Positions 7,968 to 15,060 of a stretch of 64,000 bases of DNA are shown piece by piece. The DNA lies in contig JAEYVY010000007.1 of NCBI GenBank assembly GCA_023429375.1, positions 62,001 through 126,000 on the forward strand, given 5' to 3'. Every line of letters begins with the position of its first letter. Position 1 is the stretch's first letter. The notes under the pieces are model-generated. The model ran no database searches. It was given only the letters and a program-made list of their open reading frames with translations, and was not told the origin of the DNA. The DNA is from Bacteroidota bacterium. Its GTDB lineage: Bacteria > Bacteroidota > Bacteroidia > Bacteroidales > Tannerellaceae. A program made the translations under genes and the position numbers.

Positions 7968-10025
7968 ATGAAACACCTGTTTATAACTCTTCATTTTTTG
8001 TTTATATTTTGTTTAATATCTTGTTATAACACTATAGCACAGACTCCTTTTGATGTTGATAAATGGAAGGATTATATAGAAGAAATGGCTGATGATATGG
8101 ATGAAGCGTATATAGAAAACTTGTATGAAGAGTTGTCTATTTTAGTTGATAACCCATTTGAATTCAATAAAATAACAGAAGAACAATTGAGACGTCTTCC
8201 TTTTCTTACCGACCGACAGATAGCGAGTATATTGACGTATAAAGAAAAGTATGGGAAAATGTATTCTTTATACGAATTAAAGAATATAGAAGGGATAGAT
8301 TTTCACACACTGGAATTGTTACTTCCTTTTGTTTATATCGATGATAATTCTGTTGATAAACGCTCATTATCTGTAAATAACTTGTTTAAATATGGTAATA
8401 ATGAACTGTATATCAGGTATGATAATAGTTTTCAACAGAAGAAGGGCTATAAACCGGTTTCGGATACTATTTTGGAACAATATCCGAACCGAAAATATTT
8501 AGGAGAAGATTTTTATCATACCATCAGATATGCTTACAGCTTTGACGAGCGGATACAAATGGGTATTGTTGCTGAAAAAGATGCCGGTGAACCTTTTATG
8601 AATAGCCTACATAAAGGATATGATTTCTACTCATTTCACCTGTTGATAAAAGATTTAAAGTGGTTAAAGTCTTTTGTAGTAGGCGACTACAAGTTGGCTT
8701 TTGGACAAGGATTGATAATAAGCCATGATTTTGCACCATCACGAACTGCCATTCTTTCTCAGGCTGAGAGAAGGAATTACGGTTTCAGGAGAAGTTATTC
8801 AACTAATGAATATAATTTCTTCAGAGGAGTAGGGGGGAGCATTCATTTTATGGGCTTTGATTTGAATTTGTTTTATTCGAACAGAAATTTAGATGGAACT
8901 ACAGATAGCCTGTTGATAACTTCGTTGAAGACTGATGGACTGCATCGGATAAAAGGGGATTGGGATAAACGTAAACAAGTACAACTGGATGTATATGGCG
9001 CTAATCTGCGTTATGCATTACCTCAATTTTCGATGGGCCTGACGGCCCTTACCTATTCGTTTCGAGGAAAACGTTTTGAACCGGAATTAAAACCCTATAA
9101 TATCTATTTTTTTCGTGGCGAAAAGAATACGAATCTAAGTGTGGATTACATGTTTAAAACCGGTGCATTAAAAATATATGGCGAGACGGCTATATCTGCT
9201 AATAAAGCAATGGCTACATTGAATGGTTTGCAAATACAACCGGTCTCATACGCTTCTTTCTTGCTTTTATATAGAAACTACAGCAAAAGATACCAAGCAT
9301 TATTTGGGAATGGGTTTGGTCAGAATTCAACCGTACAGAATGAAGAAGGTGTTTATTTGGGTATGCAATTCACACCTTTTCCTTATTGGAATATATCCGC
9401 ATTTGCGGATGTTTTTAGGTTTCCTTGGTTGAAATATGGAGTAGATGCTCCGTCATCCGGCAAAGAATATATGACACAGATTGAATACAATCGGGGTCGA
9501 GGGAACTCCTTTTTGATACGTTATAGGTTTAAACAAAAAGAGAAAAACCAAACCTTTGCTGATCATCTTTCCATCGAAAAGAGTAATCAACACCGGCTTC
9601 GTTTGCAATTTATACGAACTACAGGAATATGGAATTTACGAACAGTTTTGGATGGGGTCGGGTATGATGAACAGACAAGCAAATCAAGTTTTGGCTGGAT
9701 GATAGGGCAGGGGATAACTTTTCAAACGGTAAAGGGAAAACTGAAAGGTGATATCTATGCCGCTTATTTCCATACAGACAATTCTTCTGTGGTTGTCAGT
9801 TCCTTCGAGCGTGCTCCGTTATATGTATATTATAAACCCTCTTTTTATGGTGAAGGCTTGCGGGTTGCCGGTACCCTTCGTTATATATTTTCCCGTAATT
9901 TGATGCTTTCACTTAAACTATCGTCTACACATTACTACGATAGAAATACCATAGGAACAGGGTTGGAAGAAATAGCAGGACCTGATAAGACAGATTTGAA
10001 TCTCATTCTTCGTTGGAAATTTTGA
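7968..10025 (+). CDS. Exported helix-hairpin-helix plus beta-barrel protein
   Basis: A 685-residue exported protein with a signal peptide ending near residue 24. Residues ~50-125 hold two ComEA-like helix-hairpin-helix units (NKITEEQLRRLPFLTDRQ and YSLYELKNIEGIDFHTLELL). The remaining ~550 residues show alternating strands, many aromatic residues and a terminal LNLILRWKF, typical of an outer-membrane barrel. The combination is known as an uncharacterised Bacteroidota family. Whether the hairpins bind DNA, as in the uptake protein ComEA, or only help periplasmic folding cannot be told. It follows the PorV/PorQ-like barrel by 15 bases. Confidence 0.7.
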   Translation: MKHLFITLHFLFIFCLISCYNTIAQTPFDVDKWKDYIEEMADDMDEAYIENLYEELSILVDNPFEFNKITEEQLRRLPFLTDRQIASILTYKEKYGKMYSLYELKNIEGIDFHTLELLLPFVYIDDNSVDKRSLSVNNLFKYGNNELYIRYDNSFQQKKGYKPVSDTILEQYPNRKYLGEDFYHTIRYAYSFDERIQMGIVAEKDAGEPFMNSLHKGYDFYSFHLLIKDLKWLKSFVVGDYKLAFGQGLIISHDFAPSRTAILSQAERRNYGFRRSYSTNEYNFFRGVGGSIHFMGFDLNLFYSNRNLDGTTDSLLITSLKTDGLHRIKGDWDKRKQVQLDVYGANLRYALPQFSMGLTALTYSFRGKRFEPELKPYNIYFFRGEKNTNLSVDYMFKTGALKIYGETAISANKAMATLNGLQIQPVSYASFLLLYRNYSKRYQALFGNGFGQNSTVQNEEGVYLGMQFTPFPYWNISAFADVFRFPWLKYGVDAPSSGKEYMTQIEYNRGRGNSFLIRYRFKQKEKNQTFADHLSIEKSNQHRLRLQFIRTTGIWNLRTVLDGVGYDEQTSKSSFGWMIGQGITFQTVKGKLKGDIYAAYFHTDNSSVVVSSFERAPLYVYYKPSFYGEGLRVAGTLRYIFSRNLMLSLKLSSTHYYDRNTIGTGLEEIAGPDKTDLNLILRWKF

Positions 10026-10086
10026 ACAGATAAGGGATAGATATTGTTACATTTGCAAGCGATAATTCTTTAAAACAGCTTTGTAA

Positions 10087-10866
10087 ATGGGTACAATACT
10101 CTTCGATAAAATAGTCTTCGGACCGGTTAAGAGCCGTCGTCTCGGTGTTTCTTTAGGAATGAACCTTCTTCCTCCCGACGGAAAGTTCTGTTCGTTCGAT
10201 TGCATTTATTGTGAATGTGGATTGAACGATGAGCGAAAGACAACTACCAGGCTACCTAAACGCGAAGAAGCAAAAAAAGAGCTGGAAGAAACGCTTGTAG
10301 CCATGCAAGCAGAAGGAACAGCTCCGGATGTAATCACCTTTGCAGGCAATGGCGAACCGACCATGCATCCTCAATTTGCTGGAATTATTGATGATACGAT
10401 TGAATTGCGTGACAAGTATTTCCCCAAAGCAAAAATCGCAGTCTTGTCCAATGCAACAATGATTAAGCGTAAGTCTGTGTTTGATGCCTTGCTTAAGATT
10501 GACAACAGAATACTGAAGCTCGATTCTGTTTTAGATAGCCGGATCCAACAATTAAATGCTCCTTATTCACCTTCATTTACCTTTGAATGGTTGGTGAAAA
10601 ACTTGAAAAGTTTTGAAGGAAACCTGATTATACAAACGATGTTTCTCAATGGGGAGTACAAAGGTGAGTCTGTTAGTAATATGACTGAAGAAGAAATATC
10701 GGGTTGGATAAACGCCTTGAAGGAAATTAATCCAAGACAGGTAATGATTTATACTGTAGATCGTGAAACACCGGTAAAAGGATTGAAAAAAGCCTCAAAA
10801 GAAGAACTAGATGCAATAGCTAATCGTGCTAGGAAAGAAGGTTTTGATGTGTCTGTTTCGTATTAA
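10087..10866 (+). CDS. Radical SAM protein
   Basis: A 259-residue radical S-adenosylmethionine protein. The cluster motif is C35-x3-C39-x2-C42 (CSFDCIYC), preceded by the segment FGPVKSRRLGVSLGMNLLP. A second SAM-binding element, TFAGNGEPTMHP, fits the GGE-type motif. The rest is a partial TIM barrel with no extra cluster domain. This type is common in Bacteroidota as a stand-alone protein of unknown substrate. The convergent neighbour is a pentapeptide-repeat gene. Superfamily is certain; the reaction is not. Confidence 0.9.
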   Translation: MGTILFDKIVFGPVKSRRLGVSLGMNLLPPDGKFCSFDCIYCECGLNDERKTTTRLPKREEAKKELEETLVAMQAEGTAPDVITFAGNGEPTMHPQFAGIIDDTIELRDKYFPKAKIAVLSNATMIKRKSVFDALLKIDNRILKLDSVLDSRIQQLNAPYSPSFTFEWLVKNLKSFEGNLIIQTMFLNGEYKGESVSNMTEEEISGWINALKEINPRQVMIYTVDRETPVKGLKKASKEELDAIANRARKEGFDVSVSY

Positions 10867-10909
10867 GTAAGCCTATCCTGAAAGGATTTCAATCAAACCT
10901 AATATGGAT

Positions 10910-11482
10910 CTACTCAATCATTAAATCGAATTTATTTAACAGTCCGGGTAATCCCATTAACGTAAACTTTGCTTTTCTAATCCGGTTACTTTCCGGATTG
11001 ATGGAAAAGTTATGTGCTGTCCTGAAATCGGCTTTTTCCAGATTCGTAAATTCGAATGTTGCTCCCAGAAGATCACAGTTTTCGAAAACAGCTTGACTGA
11101 GGTCTGCCTCTGTGAAGTCCACTTCCCTTAGTTGAGTATTAGTGAAGTTTGTCTCTTTTATCTTCTTTTTGTAAAAGACGGAGTGGTCCAGTTGGCAGTT
11201 CTTAAAAGAAAGAGAAAGACCAAAATCACTGCAAGAATCAAATTGAAGACCAAGTAATTTACATCCCGTGAATTTTGTATCTTGTAAAACGGTTTTTGTA
11301 AGATTGACCAGGCTTAGGTTAGACTCTATAAATTCACAGTTACAAAAAATAAACTCAGAAAGGTCAGTTGACGAAAAGTTGCATCCTTTAAAAATACAAG
11401 ATTCATAGGATCCTTTTTCCAAAGGACTCAATGTAAAATCTGTGTGTTCAAATTGTCTGTCTTCTATATAAACACCTGCCAT
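10910..11482 (-). CDS. Pentapeptide-repeat protein
   Basis: A 190-residue cytosolic protein made almost entirely of A(D/N)LXX-type five-residue repeats, for example CNFSSTDLSEFIFCNCEF, TNFTNTQLREVDFTEADLSQ and LEKADFRTAHNF, so it should fold as a right-handed quadrilateral beta helix. The length and the single break near the middle resemble Qnr and McbG proteins, which mimic DNA and protect topoisomerases from quinolones or microcins. Resemblance of shape does not prove that role. It stands alone on the minus strand next to the arsenic cluster, and the upstream flank is one copy of a direct repeat that borders that cluster. Confidence 0.85.
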   Translation of the reverse strand: MAGVYIEDRQFEHTDFTLSPLEKGSYESCIFKGCNFSSTDLSEFIFCNCEFIESNLSLVNLTKTVLQDTKFTGCKLLGLQFDSCSDFGLSLSFKNCQLDHSVFYKKKIKETNFTNTQLREVDFTEADLSQAVFENCDLLGATFEFTNLEKADFRTAHNFSINPESNRIRKAKFTLMGLPGLLNKFDLMIE

Positions 11483-11571
11483 TTCGAATGAATCAATAAT
11501 ACTTGGCGGAAAGGTATGGTTATATCAGCTAAAATCAAAATCTTTTGTATCTAATCAATAGCGAAATAAGA
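11481..11571. repeat. Left copy of a direct repeat flanking the ars cluster
   Basis: Starting at the pentapeptide gene's start codon, this ~90-base stretch aligns with 13988-14077 in the same orientation. By hand alignment it shares about 70% of bases with one single-base gap. The best-kept blocks are CGGAAAGG and TAAAATCAAAAT, the latter followed by a conserved AATCAATA. Confidence 0.5.
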
Positions 11572-11587
11572 CCGTAGTAATAAAAAT

Positions 11588-11618
11588 AAACAAAGCCGCC
11601 CTAAAGGCAGCTTTGTTT
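11588..11618 (-). terminator. Terminator of the ars transcript
   Basis: AAACAAAGC (11588-11596) pairs with GCTTTGTTT (11610-11618), with an inner GCC/GGC pair. It lies 17 bases past the arsM stop. On the minus strand the stem ends in a T-rich stretch. Confidence 0.75.
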
Positions 11619-11634
11619 TATATATTTGAAAAAC

Positions 11635-12447
11635 CTATAGTTTTTCACCGGTTACAGTAATTGAATATATTCCGACATTGCCTGCTTTGTATTTCGCTAT
11701 TGTAGATTCGTTTAAATGCTCTGACAATACATCATCCGGAATTTGTATTGTTTTTGTTCGTTCTATTTTAATATTCGAGAAATTAGCTTTTTCAATTTCA
11801 CCTAAATAGTCTTCTCGTTGTATGGCACTAGCAATGCAGCCCGCATACATAGCGGCATTATCAGTAAATTCTTTTGGAAATATCCCATTAAGAACAACAT
11901 CGGAGATGCAAAAATGACCACCTTTTTTTAATACTCGGTATATTTCTTTGAAAATTACATTTTTTTCAGGAAGTAAATTCAATACGCAATTACTAACCAC
12001 GACATCTATTGAATTGTCGGCTATAGGCATATTTTCGATATCTCCTTCAATAAATTCCACATTAGTATATCCTCTTTTTTCAGCGTTTTTCCGTGCTTTT
12101 TCCAGCATTTGAGGAGAGAAATCAATACCAATAACTTTTCCTTTTTCTCCAACTTCTACACGGGCGATAAAACAATCATTACCTGCTCCAGATCCTAAAT
12201 CTAAAACAGTATCTCCTTCTTTTATTTTTGCATATTGAGTAGGCAAACCACATCCTACGCCTAAATCAGCATCGGCTTCGTACCCTTTTAATTTGCTATA
12301 ATCTTCACTCATAATTGTAAAAACCTTTTTAGAAGCACTAGCTGGGCTTGTGCCACAACAACATCCAGACTTTAGGGCATCCCCATTCAGTGCTAGCTCA
12401 CTGTAACGTTTTTTTACCAATGCTTTTTTTTCTTCATTCGTATTCAT
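11635..12447 (-). CDS. arsM: Arsenite S-adenosylmethionine methyltransferase (ArsM)
   Basis: A 270-residue enzyme that methylates trivalent arsenic with SAM, giving methylated and partly volatile arsenicals. The SAM-binding motif VLDLGSGAGNDCF starts near residue 82. The three arsenic-binding cysteines expected for ArsM are present at C66 (GVGCGLPT), C154 (SNCVLNL) and C204 (AGCIASA). An N-terminal C29-C30-C31 cluster may add a metal site. It is the last gene of the arsenic cluster and ends at a good terminator. Between it and the arsC fusion lie only the last codons of a lost exporter gene. Confidence 0.95.
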   Translation of the reverse strand: MNTNEEKKALVKKRYSELALNGDALKSGCCCGTSPASASKKVFTIMSEDYSKLKGYEADADLGVGCGLPTQYAKIKEGDTVLDLGSGAGNDCFIARVEVGEKGKVIGIDFSPQMLEKARKNAEKRGYTNVEFIEGDIENMPIADNSIDVVVSNCVLNLLPEKNVIFKEIYRVLKKGGHFCISDVVLNGIFPKEFTDNAAMYAGCIASAIQREDYLGEIEKANFSNIKIERTKTIQIPDDVLSEHLNESTIAKYKAGNVGIYSITVTGEKL

Positions 12448-12473
12448 ATCTATATGTATATGTATTGAAATTC

Positions 12474-12569
12474 TTATTTATAGTATTTTCTTTTTAGCCA
12501 AAAGGCGATATTTACCGAAAGTATAAGTGCGAGTACTTCGACTAAGGAACCAACTAAACCTGCAAACTT
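12474..12569 (-). pseudogene. 3' remnant of an ACR3-type arsenite efflux gene
   Basis: Directly after the stop codon of the GNAT-ArsC gene, and in the same frame, 31 codons run to a TAA. They encode FAGLVGSLVEVLALILSVNI followed by AFWLKRKYYK. This is the last transmembrane helix and basic tail of ACR3 arsenite permeases, whose family pattern is GPLIEVPVL...V. Two prolines of that pattern appear replaced (GS and VL). The first ~320 codons of such a gene are absent, so this is a deletion relic rather than a gene. The identification comes from recognising the family tail and needs a protein search. Confidence 0.7.
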
Positions 12570-13493
12570 TTACTCATAGCCTTTTATCTTGTTTGTATAG
12601 AATTCGTAAAATGCTCTTTTTATTTCATCCCTAACCCGGATGTATTCAGATTGAATAAATTCTGCTGTACCTGTAGCTTCGGAAGGATCATCAAACCCTA
12701 TATGTAAACGGTTTGTTACGTTTCCTGTGAAGGTAGGGCAACTTTCCTCTGCGCCACTGCAAACGGTAATCACATAATCCCATTGTTCATCTAAATATTG
12801 CTCTACGCTATCAGATGTATGGTGCGAAATATCCACTCCTATCTCTTGCATCACTTCTATCGCTCTGAGATGAACTGCTCCGTTTGGCTTTGTTCCTGCG
12901 GAATAAACCAATAGTTTAGGATCGAAAGATTGCAGGAAGCCGTGAGCCATTTGACTGCGACAGCTATTGCCCGTGCAAAGGATCAGTATTTTAGGAGGTA
13001 TTTTGTCAATTACAAGCAGCCAATGGCCTATATCACGCCAATGGCCAAATTTCCAGCCTATTTCTTTCATAAATGATGCTTGTTTGAAGCCAAATTTTTC
13101 ATGCAAGCGAACACTGTTTTCATTAGGAACACATATCCCTGCTATCAGAGTGTGTAAATTTGCTTTATAAATATCTTTGAATAGGTGTTGATAGAGGATA
13201 GTTCCAATACCCTTACCTTGTAAGTCGTTATCTAAATATATCGTAATCTCTTTTGTGGATGAATAGGCACAGCGGTTATTCCAATTATGGAGGTAACAAT
13301 AGCCTGCAATTTTTCCGTCCATCTCTCCTACATAGTAAGGAAAGCCTTCGTCTAAAAAACCTTTTATACGTTGCTTCATTTCGCTTTCGCTTAAGGCTAC
13401 CGTTTCAAAGGTTATGGATGTATTTTCAACATAGTGGTTATATATTCTGCAAATCTCATTTGCATCATCAAGTGTTACTTTCCTGATCTTCAT
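12570..13493 (-). CDS. GNAT acetyltransferase (ArsN-like) fused to thioredoxin-type arsenate reductase ArsC
   Basis: A 307-residue two-domain protein. Residues 1-163 form a GNAT acetyltransferase of the phosphinothricin-acetyltransferase type, with the acetyl-CoA loop QGKGIG near residue 92. Residues ~167-307 form a low-molecular-weight-phosphatase-type ArsC with P-loop C173-TGNSC-R179. The redox pair C245 and C252 lies 72 and 79 residues after C173, exactly the spacing of S. aureus pI258 ArsC (10, 82, 89). The GNAT half resembles ArsN1, known to acetylate the arsenic antibiotic arsinothricin. Substrate here is inferred from family and ars context. It has its own upstream ArsR-type operator. 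Confidence 0.88.
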   Translation of the reverse strand: MKIRKVTLDDANEICRIYNHYVENTSITFETVALSESEMKQRIKGFLDEGFPYYVGEMDGKIAGYCYLHNWNNRCAYSSTKEITIYLDNDLQGKGIGTILYQHLFKDIYKANLHTLIAGICVPNENSVRLHEKFGFKQASFMKEIGWKFGHWRDIGHWLLVIDKIPPKILILCTGNSCRSQMAHGFLQSFDPKLLVYSAGTKPNGAVHLRAIEVMQEIGVDISHHTSDSVEQYLDEQWDYVITVCSGAEESCPTFTGNVTNRLHIGFDDPSEATGTAEFIQSEYIRVRDEIKRAFYEFYTNKIKGYE

Positions 13494-13533
13494 ATTTGAT
13501 ATTCTTATTCGTAACTAGGCATGTTATTCGCAA

Positions 13534-13549
13534 TTCGTGAAAATACGAA
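13534..13549 (-). promoter_or_regulatory. ArsR-type operator 3, in front of the GNAT-arsC gene
   Basis: On the minus strand it reads TTCGTATTTTCACGAA, identical to operator 1 except for one base, and lies 41 bases before the GNAT-arsC ATG, inside the operon. TATTTTCA within it resembles a weak -7 box, so this could be a second regulated promoter. A further half-site TTCGTA lies at 13508-13513. Confidence 0.6.
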
Positions 13550-13566
13550 CTTTTGTAATAAATTTT

Positions 13567-13902
13567 TTACTTGCTCTTGCAGCTTTCTTTGTTGTCGATT
13601 TCAACGAAAAAGGCAGAAAACATGTTTTTTGCTTTTTCCCAGTTTTCTTCATTAATACAGTACTTAACTGTAGGGAATGTAATCGTTCCCTGTATGAGAC
13701 CAGCATCTTTCAACTCGTTTAAATGCTGTGAAAGCGTACTTTTTGCAATAGGTAATACTTCAGACATATCACCATGATAACAGCATGACTGATTGGCTAA
13801 CATTTCCAGAATTGCGATGCGAATAGGGTGACCTATGGCTTTTGCAAAGCGTGCAAGCTGTTCTTGTTCTGCTGTAAATTCTTTCTTTGACATATTATTC
13901 AT
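13567..13902 (-). CDS. arsR: ArsR/SmtB-family metalloregulator
   Basis: A 111-residue winged-helix repressor that leaves its operator when it binds As(III) or a related metal. The DNA-reading helix region IAKSTLSQHLNELKDAGLI is typical of ArsR. Vicinal cysteines C40-C41 (NQSCCYHGDMSEVL) precede it, and one more cysteine each lies at the start of the wing (KYC) and near the C terminus. It is the first gene of the cluster, and two perfect palindromes lie directly upstream. The start is the ATG at 13902; a second Met is three codons later. Confidence 0.93.
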   Translation of the reverse strand: MNNMSKKEFTAEQEQLARFAKAIGHPIRIAILEMLANQSCCYHGDMSEVLPIAKSTLSQHLNELKDAGLIQGTITFPTVKYCINEENWEKAKNMFSAFFVEIDNKESCKSK

Positions 13903-13911
13903 TAATTATAG

Positions 13912-13927
13912 TTCGTAAAAATACGAA
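13912..13927. promoter_or_regulatory. ArsR operator 1
   Basis: Perfect palindrome TTCGTA-N4-TACGAA. It lies 10 bases before arsR and overlaps TATTTTTA on the minus strand, a near match to the -7 box. Binding here would block transcription. Confidence 0.75.
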
Positions 13928-13937
13928 TATTATTTAA

Positions 13938-13953
13938 TTCGTAATATTACGAA
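13938..13953. promoter_or_regulatory. ArsR operator 2
   Basis: A second perfect TTCGTA-N4-TACGAA palindrome, 26 bases from operator 1. It would cover the -33 region of the same promoter. Confidence 0.75.
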
Positions 13954-13987
13954 CGCTTATTTTAGAATATAAATTTTGCTTCTTAAG

Positions 13988-14077
13988 AATTCGAAAGACT
14001 ATTTGATCATTGCCGGAAAGGAATGTATTATCCCTTAAAATCAAAATATTTTCTACTGAATCAATAACTGAATAATA
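13988..14077. repeat. Right copy of the direct repeat flanking the ars cluster
   Basis: Pairs with 11481-11571 (about 70% by hand alignment, one gap). It lies between the ArsR operators and the GH16 promoter. Confidence 0.5.
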
Positions 14078-14105
14078 AATTGGAATGATAGAATTAAAAA
14101 ACAAG

Positions 14106-14113
14106 TATATTTG
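14106..14113 (+). promoter_or_regulatory. -7 box of the GH16 gene
   Basis: TATATTTG matches TAnnTTTG perfectly. Its position rules out the TTG at 14111 as a start codon and favours an ATG at 14129 or 14144. Confidence 0.55.
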
Positions 14114-14128
14114 TATATAATGGTAAAT

Positions 14129-14968
14129 ATGAGGAGATTAAGTATGTATAATTTATTGGTTATTCTTTTTCCATTACTAGCTTGTTGTGGAGGCAGCGAT
14201 GATTTGGGTGCACCTGATAACGAAAAAGGCGCTACAAGCAGTAAATATGTTCCCAAAGGCTATGAGCTGGTATGGAGCGATGAGTTTGAAACAGGGTCGC
14301 AGCCGGGTGCTGAATGGTGGTATGAAACCGGAGCAAATGGTTGGGGTAATAATGAATTGCAGAATTATGTTGCCGGATCTCAAGGTTCGGAACAGCTTGC
14401 AACTGTAAAAGACGGTAAGTTGACTCTCACAGCTAAGAAAATAGGAGACCAAGTCTGTTCTATACGAATGAATACCGTTAAAGGTTGGAAATACGGCTAT
14501 TTTGAAGCTCGTTTAAAACTTCCTTCCGGAAAAGGCACATGGCCTGCATTTTGGATGATGCCCAAAAACTTTAAGGCTTGGCCCGCTGATGGCGAGATTG
14601 ATATTATGGAAGAGGTAGGTTACAGACCAAATTATGTCTCTTCGGCTGTTCACTGTAAGTCATACAATCATGTTAACGGAACACAAAAATCAAAAGAAAC
14701 ATTCTTGGAAACCGCTCAGACAGAATTTCATGTTTATGCCTTGGAATGGACAGGAGATTATATCCGAACCTATGTAGATGGTAAAGAGTTGTTCTATTTC
14801 GCCAACGATAAAGCAGGGAATAAGGATACTTGGCCATTTGATGCCCCTTTCTATATAAAGCTAAATCTGGCTTGGGGAGGTAACTGGGGAGGTGCTGAAG
14901 GAGTAGACGAATCAGTGCTTCCGGCAAATTATGAGATAGATTATGTACGAGTATATCAGAAAAAATAA
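14129..14968 (+). CDS. Glycoside hydrolase family 16 lipoprotein (beta-glucanase-like)
   Basis: A 279-residue lipoprotein. The signal peptide starts MRRLSMYNLLVILFPLLA and the lipobox LLAC puts the lipid on C19. The GH16 domain fills the rest, with catalytic motif E156-I-D158-I-M-E161 (DGEIDIMEEVGY), the WPAFWMMP segment before it and the terminal YEIDYVRVYQ typical of laminarinases. The likely substrate is a beta-1,3 or mixed-linkage glucan. The start at 14129 gives a positively charged n-region; the ATG at 14144 has a better ribosome-binding site (GAGGAGA) but no positive charge. It is a single gene without SusC/SusD neighbours and converges on the acetylesterase. Confidence 0.92.
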   Translation: MRRLSMYNLLVILFPLLACCGGSDDLGAPDNEKGATSSKYVPKGYELVWSDEFETGSQPGAEWWYETGANGWGNNELQNYVAGSQGSEQLATVKDGKLTLTAKKIGDQVCSIRMNTVKGWKYGYFEARLKLPSGKGTWPAFWMMPKNFKAWPADGEIDIMEEVGYRPNYVSSAVHCKSYNHVNGTQKSKETFLETAQTEFHVYALEWTGDYIRTYVDGKELFYFANDKAGNKDTWPFDAPFYIKLNLAWGGNWGGAEGVDESVLPANYEIDYVRVYQKK

Positions 14969-15008
14969 ACGAATTGAAATCGTAATTCGGCACTAACGTC
15001 TTGAAATG

Positions 15009-15048
15009 AAAATCCCCCTCTTTGATAGCTTCATAGAGGGGGATTTTT
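15009..15048. terminator. Strong bidirectional terminator
   Basis: AAAATCCCCCTCT (15009-15021) pairs perfectly with AGAGGGGGATTTT (15035-15047). T runs on both strands serve the convergent GH16 and acetylesterase genes. Confidence 0.9.
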
Positions 15049-15060
15049 CCTGAGTAGATA

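Noticed and set aside
1085..10025. A complete type IX secretion system
   Set aside because: Only PorZ-, PorV/PorQ- and PorX-like proteins are seen; none of SprA, PorK-N or PorU is in the window.
10872..10890. Short ATCCT/AGGAT hairpin between the radical SAM and pentapeptide genes as a terminator
   Set aside because: Five-base stem and no T run.
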